NCBI GenBank assembly: GCA_964605795.1
Contig: CAZSDZ010000003.1
Span: 45,023-109,022, forward strand
Reading direction: 5' to 3'
Length of the DNA stretch: 64,000 nt
Source of the DNA: JAFGOM01 sp964605795
Lineage (GTDB): Archaea; Halobacteriota; Methanomicrobia; Methanomicrobiales; Methanospirillaceae
Below, in pieces: positions 16,683-24,552 of the stretch. A model generated the notes under the pieces. It was given only the letters and a program-made list of their open reading frames with translations, searched no databases and was not told the DNA's origin. A program made the position numbers and the translations under genes. Numbering within the stretch: the stretch's first letter is position 1; each line of letters opens with the position of its first letter.

Positions 16683-16757
16683 AATAATCTATACTGTATG
16701 AGAAGGGGATTATCCTGACCGGAGAGGGTTTTTAAAAAGGCTACCCACACCCTGATT

Positions 16758-16771
16758 GAGGATCGGTCCTC
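16758..16771. repeat. Short hairpin GAGGA-TCGG-TCCTC
   Basis: Perfect 5-bp stem with a tetraloop in the gap between two small genes. It lies downstream of the 106-aa gene and upstream of the 80-aa gene on the minus strand, so it may end or process transcripts. Confidence 0.3.
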
Positions 16772-16827
16772 TGATAACGATACCTGGTGATGGTTCTGAT
16801 ATGCTAAACCGAACAGGTATCCCCGAT

Positions 16828-17148
16828 TTATTCTTTTTTCTTTTTAGATAATGATTTTTCTGTGAATGAAACGACATCTGATATCAGTTTATCAATTAAA
16901 GAACCTGTCTTTTCTATCGTCTTCTCCACGTGTTTATGCCCTTCCTTTGTGGTGATAATATCCCTGCTGATATCTAAAACATCCTGCAGGGCATGTGACA
17001 CCGATTCCTTTGCCGCCTGTATCCGGATGGTTATATCATCACCTGCTTTATTCTCTTCTGCTTTCTCTTCAGACAAAGCTGGTTCCTCTACTGCATCTGT
17101 TTCTTCAATCCATCTTCCATTCCTAAAGTGTCCCGTTGTATCTGCCAT
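16828..17148 (-). CDS. Small helical protein of unknown function
   Basis: 106 residues. It starts MADTTGHFRNGRWIEE, which looks like a conserved lead, then an acidic linker (EEPALSEEKAEENKAGDD), then a long amphipathic helical region (IRIQAAKESVSHALQDVLDISRDIITTKEGHKHVEKTIEKTGSLIDKLISDVVSF) and a lysine-rich end. No membrane segment. The repeated heptad-like spacing suggests a coiled coil or an apolipoprotein-like helix. The family is not known to me. Confidence 0.6.
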   Translation of the reverse strand: MADTTGHFRNGRWIEETDAVEEPALSEEKAEENKAGDDITIRIQAAKESVSHALQDVLDISRDIITTKEGHKHVEKTIEKTGSLIDKLISDVVSFTEKSLSKKKKE

Positions 17149-17408
17149 ATTTCTGTATGTATCATCAGCTCGGGAATATCTAATTTGTTTCTGTTCTTTC
17201 GGTTCAAAAGTATCGTTAGGCGAGATATTGGATCCCTCAAAAAGGTGTCATGATTATTACCGATTATTATCTCAAGTATCAGTCAATAATTCTTTATAAT
17301 CGGTCGTGATGCATCTCTCCCCTATTCCTGCCTGAAAATGCGGTCAGATAACACAATATCTCCTGATGCAGGGAAAAAGATAGCAGACCCAAACCCCCAT
17401 TTGCCTGT

Positions 17409-18494
17409 TCAGGAAAGATAGTCAAAGATACTCGTCTGGATCGACTGTTTTTGCACAAGTCCTGATAGCCGTACTCCGATAAGCCTGACCTCGTATCCAT
17501 TGTACAGTTCAGAAAAAATGTTCATTATTTCCGATTCTATCGTCTCGAGATCATCGGTCTCCCGTGGGATAGTAACAGCGCGGGTTTTCGTACAGAAATC
17601 AGAATCCCGAATCTTGACCGTTATCGTCTTACAGAGGAGATGGGAATCAACGAGGGTATGATGTACCGATATCGCGAGATGATGAAGGGTTTCTCTGATA
17701 CCTATCAGATCATCGGTATCATACAGAAAGGTTGTCTCCCTTCCGATGCTTCTTCTGGGTTGTGCGACGCGGATACCGGTAGTATCCAGACCAAGGGCGA
17801 TATGATGCATCGTTATACCCCAGTTTCCTGCTATCGATGCAAGGGTGAAGAGATCGGTTCTCCCCAGATCCCCAATAGTTTTTATACCTGCTTCTTTCAG
17901 AAGGGAAAACCGGTGTTTCCCGATTCCGGGAATGGCAAAAACCGGCAGATCTTCTAAAAATGAAAGGAGGTCTCCCGGTGTAATGACAGTTAATCCGTCA
18001 GGTTTATCAAAATCAGAGGCCATCTTGGCATAATATCTGGATGGTGCAATCCCGATGGAACACAATAATCCCTCCTTCTCTCGTATCTCTCGTTTTATCT
18101 CTTGTGCAAGGCTCTGTGATGAAATGTAGGTGCCCCTATGAGAGATATCCAGAAATGCTTCATCAATACTTACTTGTTCAAATGGATACGAATATTGTTT
18201 GAGTATGGTCATTATTCTCTCTGACACAAGACGGTAGAGACTCATATTAACCGGAAGATAAACAGCCTGCGGGCAAAGCGGATATGCCTGTGATATCGGC
18301 ATGCCTGAGTGTAATCCGAACTTTCGGGCCTCGTATGAGCAGGTACTGATAACCCCCCTGTTCAATCTCGGATCTGCACCGATGACCACCGGTTTTCCAT
18401 GCAGATCAGGATGATGTGCAATCTCAATGGATGCATAAAAACTATCCATGTCAACATGCATGATAATCTGGGTTTTCTGGTCATTTGGTACCAT
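17409..18494 (-). CDS. dinB: DNA polymerase IV (Y-family translesion polymerase)
   Basis: 361 residues. The Y-family palm is clear: IIMHVDMDSFYASIE (first catalytic Asp, with the aromatic steric gate), VVIGADPRLNRGVISTCSYEAR, and VSIDEAFLDIS (second catalytic Asp-Glu). A helix-hairpin-helix thumb follows (FAIPGIGKHRFSLLKEAGIKTIGDL), then the little-finger domain. The C-terminus ends IQTSIFDYLS, a plausible PCNA-binding (PIP-like) motif. It copies past damaged template at low fidelity. Single gene; the start MVPNDQKTQ is the only one near the palm. Confidence 0.95.
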   Translation of the reverse strand: MVPNDQKTQIIMHVDMDSFYASIEIAHHPDLHGKPVVIGADPRLNRGVISTCSYEARKFGLHSGMPISQAYPLCPQAVYLPVNMSLYRLVSERIMTILKQYSYPFEQVSIDEAFLDISHRGTYISSQSLAQEIKREIREKEGLLCSIGIAPSRYYAKMASDFDKPDGLTVITPGDLLSFLEDLPVFAIPGIGKHRFSLLKEAGIKTIGDLGRTDLFTLASIAGNWGITMHHIALGLDTTGIRVAQPRRSIGRETTFLYDTDDLIGIRETLHHLAISVHHTLVDSHLLCKTITVKIRDSDFCTKTRAVTIPRETDDLETIESEIMNIFSELYNGYEVRLIGVRLSGLVQKQSIQTSIFDYLS

Positions 18495-18904
18495 AGAATC
18501 GTAACCGGTGCATTATCTGCGAGTGGAAATAATTTTTGGTTGAAGACAGATTCGATTCAAACCTCATCAGTCTGAAATTCCTTTATTGTATCAGGGAAAT
18601 TGTCTGAATATACTCCTATTCTCTTTCGGTCATGATGCGGCATATAAGCCGGGAATAGTTCTTTACTCCCGGGTCAGGAATACTACCCAGGAACAGTCTG
18701 TAGTCCGTTTTTAAGGAAGTTGTCCTCCTGAACCAAGAAATCAATGCTACTGGTATCACCAGTTATTATTTTTTTTTATGAACGGGGAATCGGAATCAGG
18801 TACGATGGTATCCTGTTCCACAATCCTTATCACCTTGTAATGGTGACACGTTCTTGGATTAATACCGATAGGGAAATGATACCGTTATACAGGAAGGAGA
18901 TGAT
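18495..18904. other. 410-nt intergenic region with a terminator-like end
   Basis: No coding frame is seen. It contains two hairpins readable on the plus strand: CCGGGA-N12-TCCCGG (about 18651-18674) and ACTGG-TATCA-CCAGT (18749-18763), the latter followed by a run of nine T starting near 18769. Since no plus-strand gene ends here, an unannotated RNA of roughly 100-250 nt may be made. The promoter of the downstream 19-kb operon probably lies in the last 100 nt. Confidence 0.4.
18749..18777 (+). terminator. Terminator-like hairpin with T-run
   Basis: ACTGG/CCAGT stem with a 5-nt loop, followed a few bases later by nine consecutive T. There is no upstream plus-strand gene within 1.3 kb, so it may end a small RNA. 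Confidence 0.4.
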
Positions 18905-19318
18905 ATGCACAACCTGATACCGCTCCGAAAGGAAGGATCGTTACCTGACTGCAATCCTTTACAGTGCCAGCAATGCCGTGGGTGTGACCAGATAGAACCA
19001 ATCCATGTATCCATTACCTGGCAGAAAGGGGAGTGTGAATCGATGACAGAAAAATCTTTTTTAGAGATTATCAGTGACCTGTCGGATGAGTGTGCCTATT
19101 CGGGCGTAACAATCACCCCTGATATCAGGAGTTCTTTCCCACAAACAATGCCTGGTCCCGGGTGTTTCTCTATTAATGGGATGGTAATAGAAGAACTGGT
19201 TCCGGGTTACCAGAATGACGGGTACATCGATCGGGAACTGTTACGCACAGCAATTTTTAATGCCCTGGATCAACGTTCCCGCAATCTACATGCTCCACAA
19301 GGAGATGCATCACAATGA
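18905..19318 (+). CDS. Cysteine-rich small protein preceding the acyl-CoA synthetase
   Basis: 137 residues. The N-terminus has CNPLQCQQCRGCD, a CxxxxCxxCxxC cluster that could bind a metal or Fe-S centre. A thioredoxin-like pattern follows (IHVSITWQKGECESMTEKSFLEIISDLSDEC ... GVTITPDI ... GCFSINGMVIEELVPGY), reminiscent of DUF2703-type proteins; this is a pattern judgement only. A strong ribosome-binding site (AGGAGATGAT) fixes the ATG at 18905. The stop overlaps the next start by 4 nt (ATGA), so it is coupled to the acyl-CoA synthetase and may be linked to its metabolism. Confidence 0.65.
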   Translation: MHNLIPLRKEGSLPDCNPLQCQQCRGCDQIEPIHVSITWQKGECESMTEKSFLEIISDLSDECAYSGVTITPDIRSSFPQTMPGPGCFSINGMVIEELVPGYQNDGYIDRELLRTAIFNALDQRSRNLHAPQGDASQ

Positions 19319-21441
19319 GAGACAGGAGTATCGGTGATGATACCCCCGGCATGAGCCTCTTGCAGGAGGATGAGAGTTACCGGCTACTCTCTTCCTATAA
19401 CATCCCGGTTCCACAACACCGGGCGGTACAAAACAAGGATGAAGCAGTCACTGCTGCAGATGCCATCGGCTATCCGGTGGTTATCAAGGTTATCTCAAAA
19501 CAGGTTATCCATAAGAGTGATGCCGGGGGAGTAATCACCGGTTGTCATGACGCATCCGGAGTCAGGAAAGCAATAGATACCATCCGGTCCTCGGTCATGA
19601 AACGGTATCCACAGGCCATCATAGATGGCTATCTTGTTGCAGAGCATCTGCCCCCAGGTCTGGAGTTGCTCATCGGAGGAAGAACTGATCCATCATTTGG
19701 AAAAGTAATCACCTTTGGTCTCGGCGGCATTTATGTCGAGTTGATAAAGGACATCTCGATGCGGATTCTTCCGGTCAGTTCCCATGAATTATCATTGATG
19801 ATACGTGAGATAGCAGGATACCGCCTGCTCTCAGGCTACCGGGGCGGGCAACCGTACGATGAGTCGTTCCTTCTTTTAACCCTCAAAAAAATAATAGACC
19901 TGTTTCTTGACCATGAAACCCTCGTGGAGTTTGATCTCAATCCATTTCGACTCTACGAGGAACGGGGTTGTATCATCGATGCCCGCCTGTACTGCAGTGA
20001 CTCTTCTCTCGTAAGACCTGATGCAAAATTAATTCACCGGTTGCCGGTTCCACAATCCCTGCTTACTCCGTCCGGAATTGCCGTTGTTGGGGCGTCACAA
20101 AACCCGGATAAGATAGGGTATACTATCATGAGAAATATGCTGGCATTTTCAGGGAGAGAATATCCGGTTAACCCGAAAGGCGGGGAGTTATTCGGACGAA
20201 TGGTATATCGTTCTCTTCACGATATTCCTGATCCTGTTGATATGGTTGTGGTTGCGGTGCCATCATCAATAGTTCCGGCAGTCATTACTGATGCCGCTGC
20301 TATTGGGGCCCGTGTTGTTGTCATCGTGAGTGCTGGGTTTTCTGAAATCGGACCTGCAGGAGAAGCACGTCAGGATGAGATAAAAAAAACCGCTGCAGAG
20401 TCGGGAATGCGTCTGGTCGGGCCGAACTGCCTTGGCATTATTGTTCCTTCCGATCATCTGAACGCGACCTTTACCAATGTTATCCCGGCAGAAGGTAAGA
20501 TTGGTTTTATCTCCCAGAGCGGAGCGGTTATTACCTCGGTTACCGACTGGAGTCTCAGGGAAGGAATCGGATTTTCTTCGATTATTAGTGTTGGAAATCA
20601 GGCAGATCTCGATATTGTTGATTACATCAGGCTGCTTGGAGATGATGAAAAGACTTCAGTCATCATCGTGTATGTTGAAGAGATCCGTGACGGGAAAGGA
20701 TTTATGGAAGTTGCAGCCAGGGTAGGGGCAAAAAAACCAATTATTGCACTGAAATCCGGCTCTTCTGAACACGGGCGTATCGCAGCACGGTCACATACCG
20801 GTTCTCTTGCAGGAAGTTATGCTACCTATCAAAAGGCGTTTGAACAGTGCGGTGTTATCCCGGTACATGGAATGAGAGAAGCGTTCCTGACTGGTGCCCT
20901 GCTCGCAGAGGATGGCTATCCCCATACAAACCGGGCAATAATTATCACCAATGCCGGGGGGCTGGGTGTTCTCGCTTCAGATTACGCTTCAGATTATGGG
21001 GTAGATCTTATCTCGTTGTCAGATTCATTTTACTCTGATCTTCATTCCTTTCTCCCCCCGGAGTGGTCACAGAATAACCCGGTCGATATCATTGGGGATG
21101 CTGATATCGAGAGATTTTCCCGGGTATTTGACATATGCATCAGGCACAAAACCGAATGGGATATTGCATTTGTGATAATCTCTCCTGTTGCACGGATTGA
21201 CCTCGTAAGTCTGGCTCATGAGATAATTCGTTTCTGTGGCCACGTAAACGCCATGATAATCGGATGTTTGCTCGGTGGTGTTTCAGTAGAAGCAGGATTA
21301 TCGATTCTGCGAAAGAAACATATATCTAATTTTACCGACTTACAAGATGCATTCTGCGCAGTCGGAACTGTTGTGAAGGCAAAAGAAAGAAGAGATGCAG
21401 TGGGAATGAGATCAGATGAACAGTCCGGTCTCTTTTTGTAA
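19315..21441 (+). CDS. Acetyl/acyl-CoA synthetase (ADP-forming), fused subunits
   Basis: 708 residues, interconverting acyl-CoA, ADP and phosphate with acid, CoA and ATP. The order is beta then alpha: an ATP-grasp domain (about 10-230; VVIKVISKQVIHKSDAGGV, AEHLPPGLELLIGGRTDPSFGKVITFGLGG), then a CoA-binding Rossmann domain (IAVVGASQNPDKIGYTI), then two ligase domains (LVGPNCLGI; IGFISQSGAVI). The segment AARSHTGSLAGS should carry the phosphorylated His of this family. Most fused archaeal enzymes have alpha first; the beta-alpha order here is a known minority arrangement. Substrate (acetate, propionate, aryl acids) cannot be read from sequence. Coupled to the upstream cysteine-rich gene. Confidence 0.9.
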   Translation: MRDRSIGDDTPGMSLLQEDESYRLLSSYNIPVPQHRAVQNKDEAVTAADAIGYPVVIKVISKQVIHKSDAGGVITGCHDASGVRKAIDTIRSSVMKRYPQAIIDGYLVAEHLPPGLELLIGGRTDPSFGKVITFGLGGIYVELIKDISMRILPVSSHELSLMIREIAGYRLLSGYRGGQPYDESFLLLTLKKIIDLFLDHETLVEFDLNPFRLYEERGCIIDARLYCSDSSLVRPDAKLIHRLPVPQSLLTPSGIAVVGASQNPDKIGYTIMRNMLAFSGREYPVNPKGGELFGRMVYRSLHDIPDPVDMVVVAVPSSIVPAVITDAAAIGARVVVIVSAGFSEIGPAGEARQDEIKKTAAESGMRLVGPNCLGIIVPSDHLNATFTNVIPAEGKIGFISQSGAVITSVTDWSLREGIGFSSIISVGNQADLDIVDYIRLLGDDEKTSVIIVYVEEIRDGKGFMEVAARVGAKKPIIALKSGSSEHGRIAARSHTGSLAGSYATYQKAFEQCGVIPVHGMREAFLTGALLAEDGYPHTNRAIIITNAGGLGVLASDYASDYGVDLISLSDSFYSDLHSFLPPEWSQNNPVDIIGDADIERFSRVFDICIRHKTEWDIAFVIISPVARIDLVSLAHEIIRFCGHVNAMIIGCLLGGVSVEAGLSILRKKHISNFTDLQDAFCAVGTVVKAKERRDAVGMRSDEQSGLFL

Positions 21442-22023
21442 TCGGTAATATTTTTCCCGTAATCGTTCCCGAAACGCGTTGAATTCTTTTGCACCATACA
21501 TGTCAGAATCATTTGCATTCGTACTATACCGGTTATCAAGAAGGCTCTCAAGGACATCAGTCATTGAGAGTGCCTTGTGAAGAGAGATAAACTTCTCAAC
21601 ATCACTGATTGGGTGTTTTTGCATCGCCTGAGAGACAATCTCCTGAATCATGTCCTTTTTCTTCAGGATATCGTCAATGATCTGAACACAGTATTTCGGG
21701 GTTATCGGTTTCATCAGGTAATAATCGATATCAAAACAATATTGTTCTGCTTCCTGATATGTCAAATTCTTACCGGTCTGCATGATGACGGGAATGTCGA
21801 TGAGATCCTGGTTCTTTTTAATATGTCTGAGTGTTTCCCAGCCATCCATGGGCTCCATCATGATGTCGAGCAGGATGACGTCAGGATGGAAGCTCTGTAA
21901 TATCTCTAACGCTTCCGGTCCCCCGAGTACTCCCTTCGTAAAAAAGCCGTATTTGGACAGGCCAATGACAAAAAGTTCATTTAAAGCGGGTTCATCGTCA
22001 ACAATAAGGACATTTCTAGCCAT
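21412..22023 (-). CDS. Response regulator with receiver domain and helical tail
   Basis: 203 residues. Receiver domain about 1-125: VLIVDDEPALNELF (acidic pair), PDVILLDIMMEPMDGWETL (phospho-Asp), DYYLMKPI (conserved Lys). The last 75 residues are helical with no recognised output domain, so the protein likely acts through protein contacts, as is common in methanogens. It ends 30 nt inside the 3' end of the convergent acyl-CoA synthetase gene. Its partner kinase is unknown; the window has two kinases far away. Confidence 0.9.
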   Translation of the reverse strand: MARNVLIVDDEPALNELFVIGLSKYGFFTKGVLGGPEALEILQSFHPDVILLDIMMEPMDGWETLRHIKKNQDLIDIPVIMQTGKNLTYQEAEQYCFDIDYYLMKPITPKYCVQIIDDILKKKDMIQEIVSQAMQKHPISDVEKFISLHKALSMTDVLESLLDNRYSTNANDSDMYGAKEFNAFRERLREKYYRLQKETGLFI

Positions 22024-22190
22024 ATTATACCAATTATCCCGTATCTCTTTGTATTAGTTTCATTCTGGCAGGCATAAAGGTTGGTAATGATCCCTATTTT
22101 TTTCTGACGCTGTAGAGTGAGTACGATACTAATCTTTAGTGGACAGGATACGAAATATGAATGTAACTCCGGGAAACGGAGTCTACATCC

Positions 22191-22799
22191 TTATATGTCT
22201 CCGTACATGAGTTCTTCTGCTTTTTCCTTTGCAATAATCGCTTCATCATATCGACCGAGTTTCGTGAGCGCAATCCCCTTGTTGTACCATGCATCAGCAT
22301 CTTTTGGGTTTAACTTCAAAACCAGATCATAGGTATCAATCGCTTCTTCGTATTGGCTCAGATTATCCAGAGCAACTCCTTTGTTATACCATGCATCGGT
22401 ATATTCCGGGTTGATCTCCTGAGCCCGTTCATATGCCTCAATTGCGTCTTCATAGTGGCCAAGTTTCGTTAAGGCAATCCCTTTGTTATTCCATGCAGAG
22501 GTATATTGTGGATTTTTCTGAAGTGCCTGTTCGTATGCTTCAACGGCTTTATCATACCGACCGAGTTTCGTGAGCGCAATCCCTTTGTTATGCCATGCAT
22601 CGGCATTTTCCGGATCTAACTTCAATGCCTGTTCATATGCGTTTACCGCTTCTTCGTACCTGCCAAGGTTACCCAAGGTAACCCCTTTGTTGAACCAAGC
22701 ATCGGTATCTTTTGAATCAGCATCCTGGTCAACACAGAATGTGGTAAAGGTTGCGCAGAGCAGTATTGATGCCAGATAGAAAAATATGATACGTTTCAT
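22191..22799 (-). CDS. Secreted TPR repeat protein
   Basis: 202 residues. The N-terminus MKRIIFFYLASILLCATFTTF is a signal peptide or anchor. Five near-identical 34-residue tetratricopeptide repeats follow, each with a DAWYNKGIALTKLGRYDEAI core and ending near N/DPE or NPQ. The repeat identity at DNA level is high, so recent repeat amplification is likely. TPR solenoids mediate protein contacts; here on the outside of the membrane. Confidence 0.9.
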   Translation of the reverse strand: MKRIIFFYLASILLCATFTTFCVDQDADSKDTDAWFNKGVTLGNLGRYEEAVNAYEQALKLDPENADAWHNKGIALTKLGRYDKAVEAYEQALQKNPQYTSAWNNKGIALTKLGHYEDAIEAYERAQEINPEYTDAWYNKGVALDNLSQYEEAIDTYDLVLKLNPKDADAWYNKGIALTKLGRYDEAIIAKEKAEELMYGDI

Positions 22800-23248
22800 A
22801 CTATTATTTTAGTACAAAGGGGGTAAAAGGTTGGGGTTTTCGTATCGGCGGGTGAATGATCGTATTTTGTATTCCCTTACTGAGACGGGAAATACCGCTA
22901 CCGGTTTTGAATGAGACAGGATAATCATTATCATCTGCTTCTTATGCCATTGTTTCACGTGGTATGCTGTATATTCAACCGTTGGCAGACTGGTGACAGA
23001 GATGCTGGCACGGCTCTTAAATGGCAACAGAGAGAGGAAGGTATGAACATGAGTCAGCGCTGGATAGTTAGGTATTTGAACAGGAATACCATTTGAACAG
23101 GAATACCGGATGAATTCCGACAAGTGGCAAAAGTGCAATATTCGATACCGATACCGGATGTGTTTAAAGTCTTACCAGAAAATACAGTGGAAACATTGTG
23201 CACCCGGGAATCGCCTACCTCTATAATTGTTAAGCTGATGAGGGAAGA
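22800..23248. other. 449-nt intergenic region with a 17-bp tandem duplication
   Basis: No gene is seen. It is the left part of a gene-poor island that ends at tRNA-Leu. The perfect tandem repeat at 23074-23107 and a TATA-like CTATAAT near 23220 are the only structured elements found. Confidence 0.45.
23074..23107 (+). repeat. Perfect 17-bp tandem duplication
   Basis: ATTTGAACAGGAATACC occurs twice with no spacer (23074-23090 and 23091-23107). Both copies are identical, which suggests a recent slip or a target-site-like duplication. Confidence 0.9.
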
Positions 23249-23419
23249 ATGAACCCTATCCTTTTTCGCACCCTGCAGGATGAACCCGGCAACGAGAGCA
23301 CGATAAGAGGCATTGTGCGAAACGCAATACAAACCGGTATCTTAATTGAGAAGAGACTGCAACAATATGAAATAGTACGCAAAGAGATGAGAGAGCTGAG
23401 AAAATGGCAGATAATTTAA
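23249..23419 (+). CDS. 56-aa protein, first of a small overlapping gene trio
   Basis: The reading frame starts at an ATG at 23249 preceded by GAGGGAAGA and encodes MNPILFRTLQDEPGNESTIR followed by a basic helical part (IEKRLQQYEIVRKEMRELRKWQ). A TATA-like CTATAAT lies about 28 nt upstream. Its end overlaps the next start by 16 nt, an arrangement expected for real coupled genes and not for noise. Family unknown. The charged helix suggests a small DNA- or protein-binding factor, as in viral or plasmid cassettes, but this is inference. Confidence 0.55.
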   Translation: MNPILFRTLQDEPGNESTIRGIVRNAIQTGILIEKRLQQYEIVRKEMRELRKWQII

Positions 23420-23694
23420 CAACTCCTATTTCTTCCCTTCTTTTCAGGCATTATGAAAATATCTTATATAGTCCCGATGACGTGAATTTAAAAGACTGGA
23501 CCGCAGAAGATGAAAATGAGACAGATATTTTCTTAGCGTCTCTATCCGATACCGATAAAGCATTATTTTACGAATTGATGGGGCTGATAAATGCATTAAA
23601 TGAGGCAGGTGTTTTTGATGCCGACTTGATCTACAATATTATGTGTAATTACGAGATTGAAAGGAAGAAATACCATGCTGGGTTAGAAGTATGA
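23404..23694 (+). CDS. 96-aa acidic protein, second of the trio
   Basis: MADNLTTPISSLLFRHYENI followed by an acidic segment (DDVNLKDWTAEDENETDIFLASLSDTDKALFYELMGLINAL) and a helical end (IYNIMCNYEIERKKYHAG). No cysteine pattern or membrane helix. It overlaps the 56-aa gene by 16 nt and its TGA overlaps the ATG of the third frame (ATGA). Not recognised. The overlap chain indicates one transcript encoding three small proteins. Confidence 0.6.
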   Translation: MADNLTTPISSLLFRHYENILYSPDDVNLKDWTAEDENETDIFLASLSDTDKALFYELMGLINALNEAGVFDADLIYNIMCNYEIERKKYHAGLEV

Positions 23695-23865
23695 TATCGG
23701 TATCGGATCTACGATATCAGGAGATAGTATCGTCCCTGGTAAGTTCACTCGATGATGATATGAAGGATATAAATTCTCACTCTCTTCTTTGATACACCGA
23801 CCGGGCAACAGATGCTGAATGTATTCAGTGACAAGCTACTAGAAAAAGCAGGTGTTTATTTGTAA
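23691..23865 (+). pseudogene. Third small gene of the trio, apparently frameshifted
   Basis: From the ATG at 23691, which overlaps the previous stop, the frame encodes MISVSDLRYQEIVSSLVSSL and continues to NSHSLL before a TGA at 23790. The +1 frame then gives FFDTPTGQQMLNVFSDKLLEKAGVYL and stops at 23865. Both halves look like protein and join at the repetitive CTCTCTTCTTT, a likely slip site. The intact protein would be about 58-60 residues. Either one base was inserted or a programmed shift occurs; a sequencing error is also possible. Confidence 0.5.
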
Positions 23866-24035
23866 TGTTTTGTTATACGCCTCTGAACCGTCAAAATAGT
23901 GGATAATAATAAATTTCAGTAACAATTATTAATTTTCGTTGTTTAAACATGGTATTTCGTCTCTTCGTTTCAAAGTGTAAGAAAATAAAATACGTAATAA
24001 TGTCTCAATTTCATATTTCATGGGTTTTAAACAGA

Positions 24036-24044
24036 TTTATATGT
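24036..24044 (+). promoter_or_regulatory. TATA-like box before the 24.07-kb ORF
   Basis: ATTTATATG about 30 nt upstream of the ATG at 24074, in a position that predicts a short leader. Confidence 0.4.
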
Positions 24045-24073
24045 CATTTCGTTTTGAGAAGTAATGTATTACT

Positions 24074-24322
24074 ATGGAAGAAAAGAAGGTATTTGACAAG
24101 AGCCGGTATGATAGGCATCATGCAGATTCAAAAGGGATCGTGTTTACCAAGACGGTAAAGAGACAAGAAATCACTGAAGACGTAAACCCGGGATTTGTAT
24201 GAACTGCTTATGAACCAGTCAGTATAGAGGTAGGTATTGGCAGATTTTTTGTCGATATTTCAATGGCTAAATGCCTGTCATGCAAAAGCGGGCATCTCTA
24301 TGCCTATCACATGGTAGAATAG
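24074..24322 (+). pseudogene. Small gene with an in-frame TGA (82 codons read through)
   Basis: The ATG at 24074 opens MEEKKVFDKSRYDRHHADSK and runs 42 codons to a TGA at 24200-24202. The same frame continues as coding-like sequence (AYEPVSIEVGIGRFFVDIS, then KCLSCKSGHLYAYHMVE with a CxxC) to a TAG at 24320-24322. The simplest view is a nonsense mutation in an 82-codon gene, for example CGA to TGA. Selenocysteine is unlikely because this order is not known to use it. The gene lies directly beside tRNA-Leu. Confidence 0.45.
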
Positions 24323-24343
24323 AACAGGTAGAATAGTATAGAA

Positions 24344-24428
24344 TGCGAGGGAGGGGATTCGAACCCCCGAACACCTACGTGACCAGGCCCTGAACCTGGC
24401 GCCTTTGACCTGGCTTGGCAACCCTCGC
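24344..24428 (-). tRNA. tRNA-Leu (anticodon CAG)
   Basis: 85 nt on the minus strand. The acceptor arm GCGAGGG pairs with CCCTCGC, with discriminator A at 24344. The D-arm contains GCCAAGCCAGGTC, the anticodon stem CCAGG/CCTGG encloses TTCAGGG with anticodon CAG, a long variable arm (class II) follows, and the T-arm reads GGGGGTTCGAATCCCC. CCA is not encoded. Its 3' end faces the small-gene island at 22.8-24.3 kb, the side where integrating elements usually insert. Confidence 0.97.
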
Positions 24429-24552
24429 GAGAATACATATTATTCTTCCAGTGAATTAAAGATTGGTACGAGTAGAAGAAAAAGAAAAATAGATAGCATC
24501 AGGTTAAAACGGTCTTCTCATTCAATTTCGAACATTCATAAAGTATCTCTTC

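Noticed and set aside
22191..22799. DNA repeat array
   Set aside because: The repeated text is the in-frame coding sequence of TPR units.
23949..24158. 69-codon plus-strand frame
   Set aside because: Runs across the TATA-like box and start of the better-supported 24074 frame.
24074..24322. Selenocysteine gene
   Set aside because: No SECIS-like hairpin was noticed downstream, and the order is not known for selenoproteins; a nonsense change is simpler.
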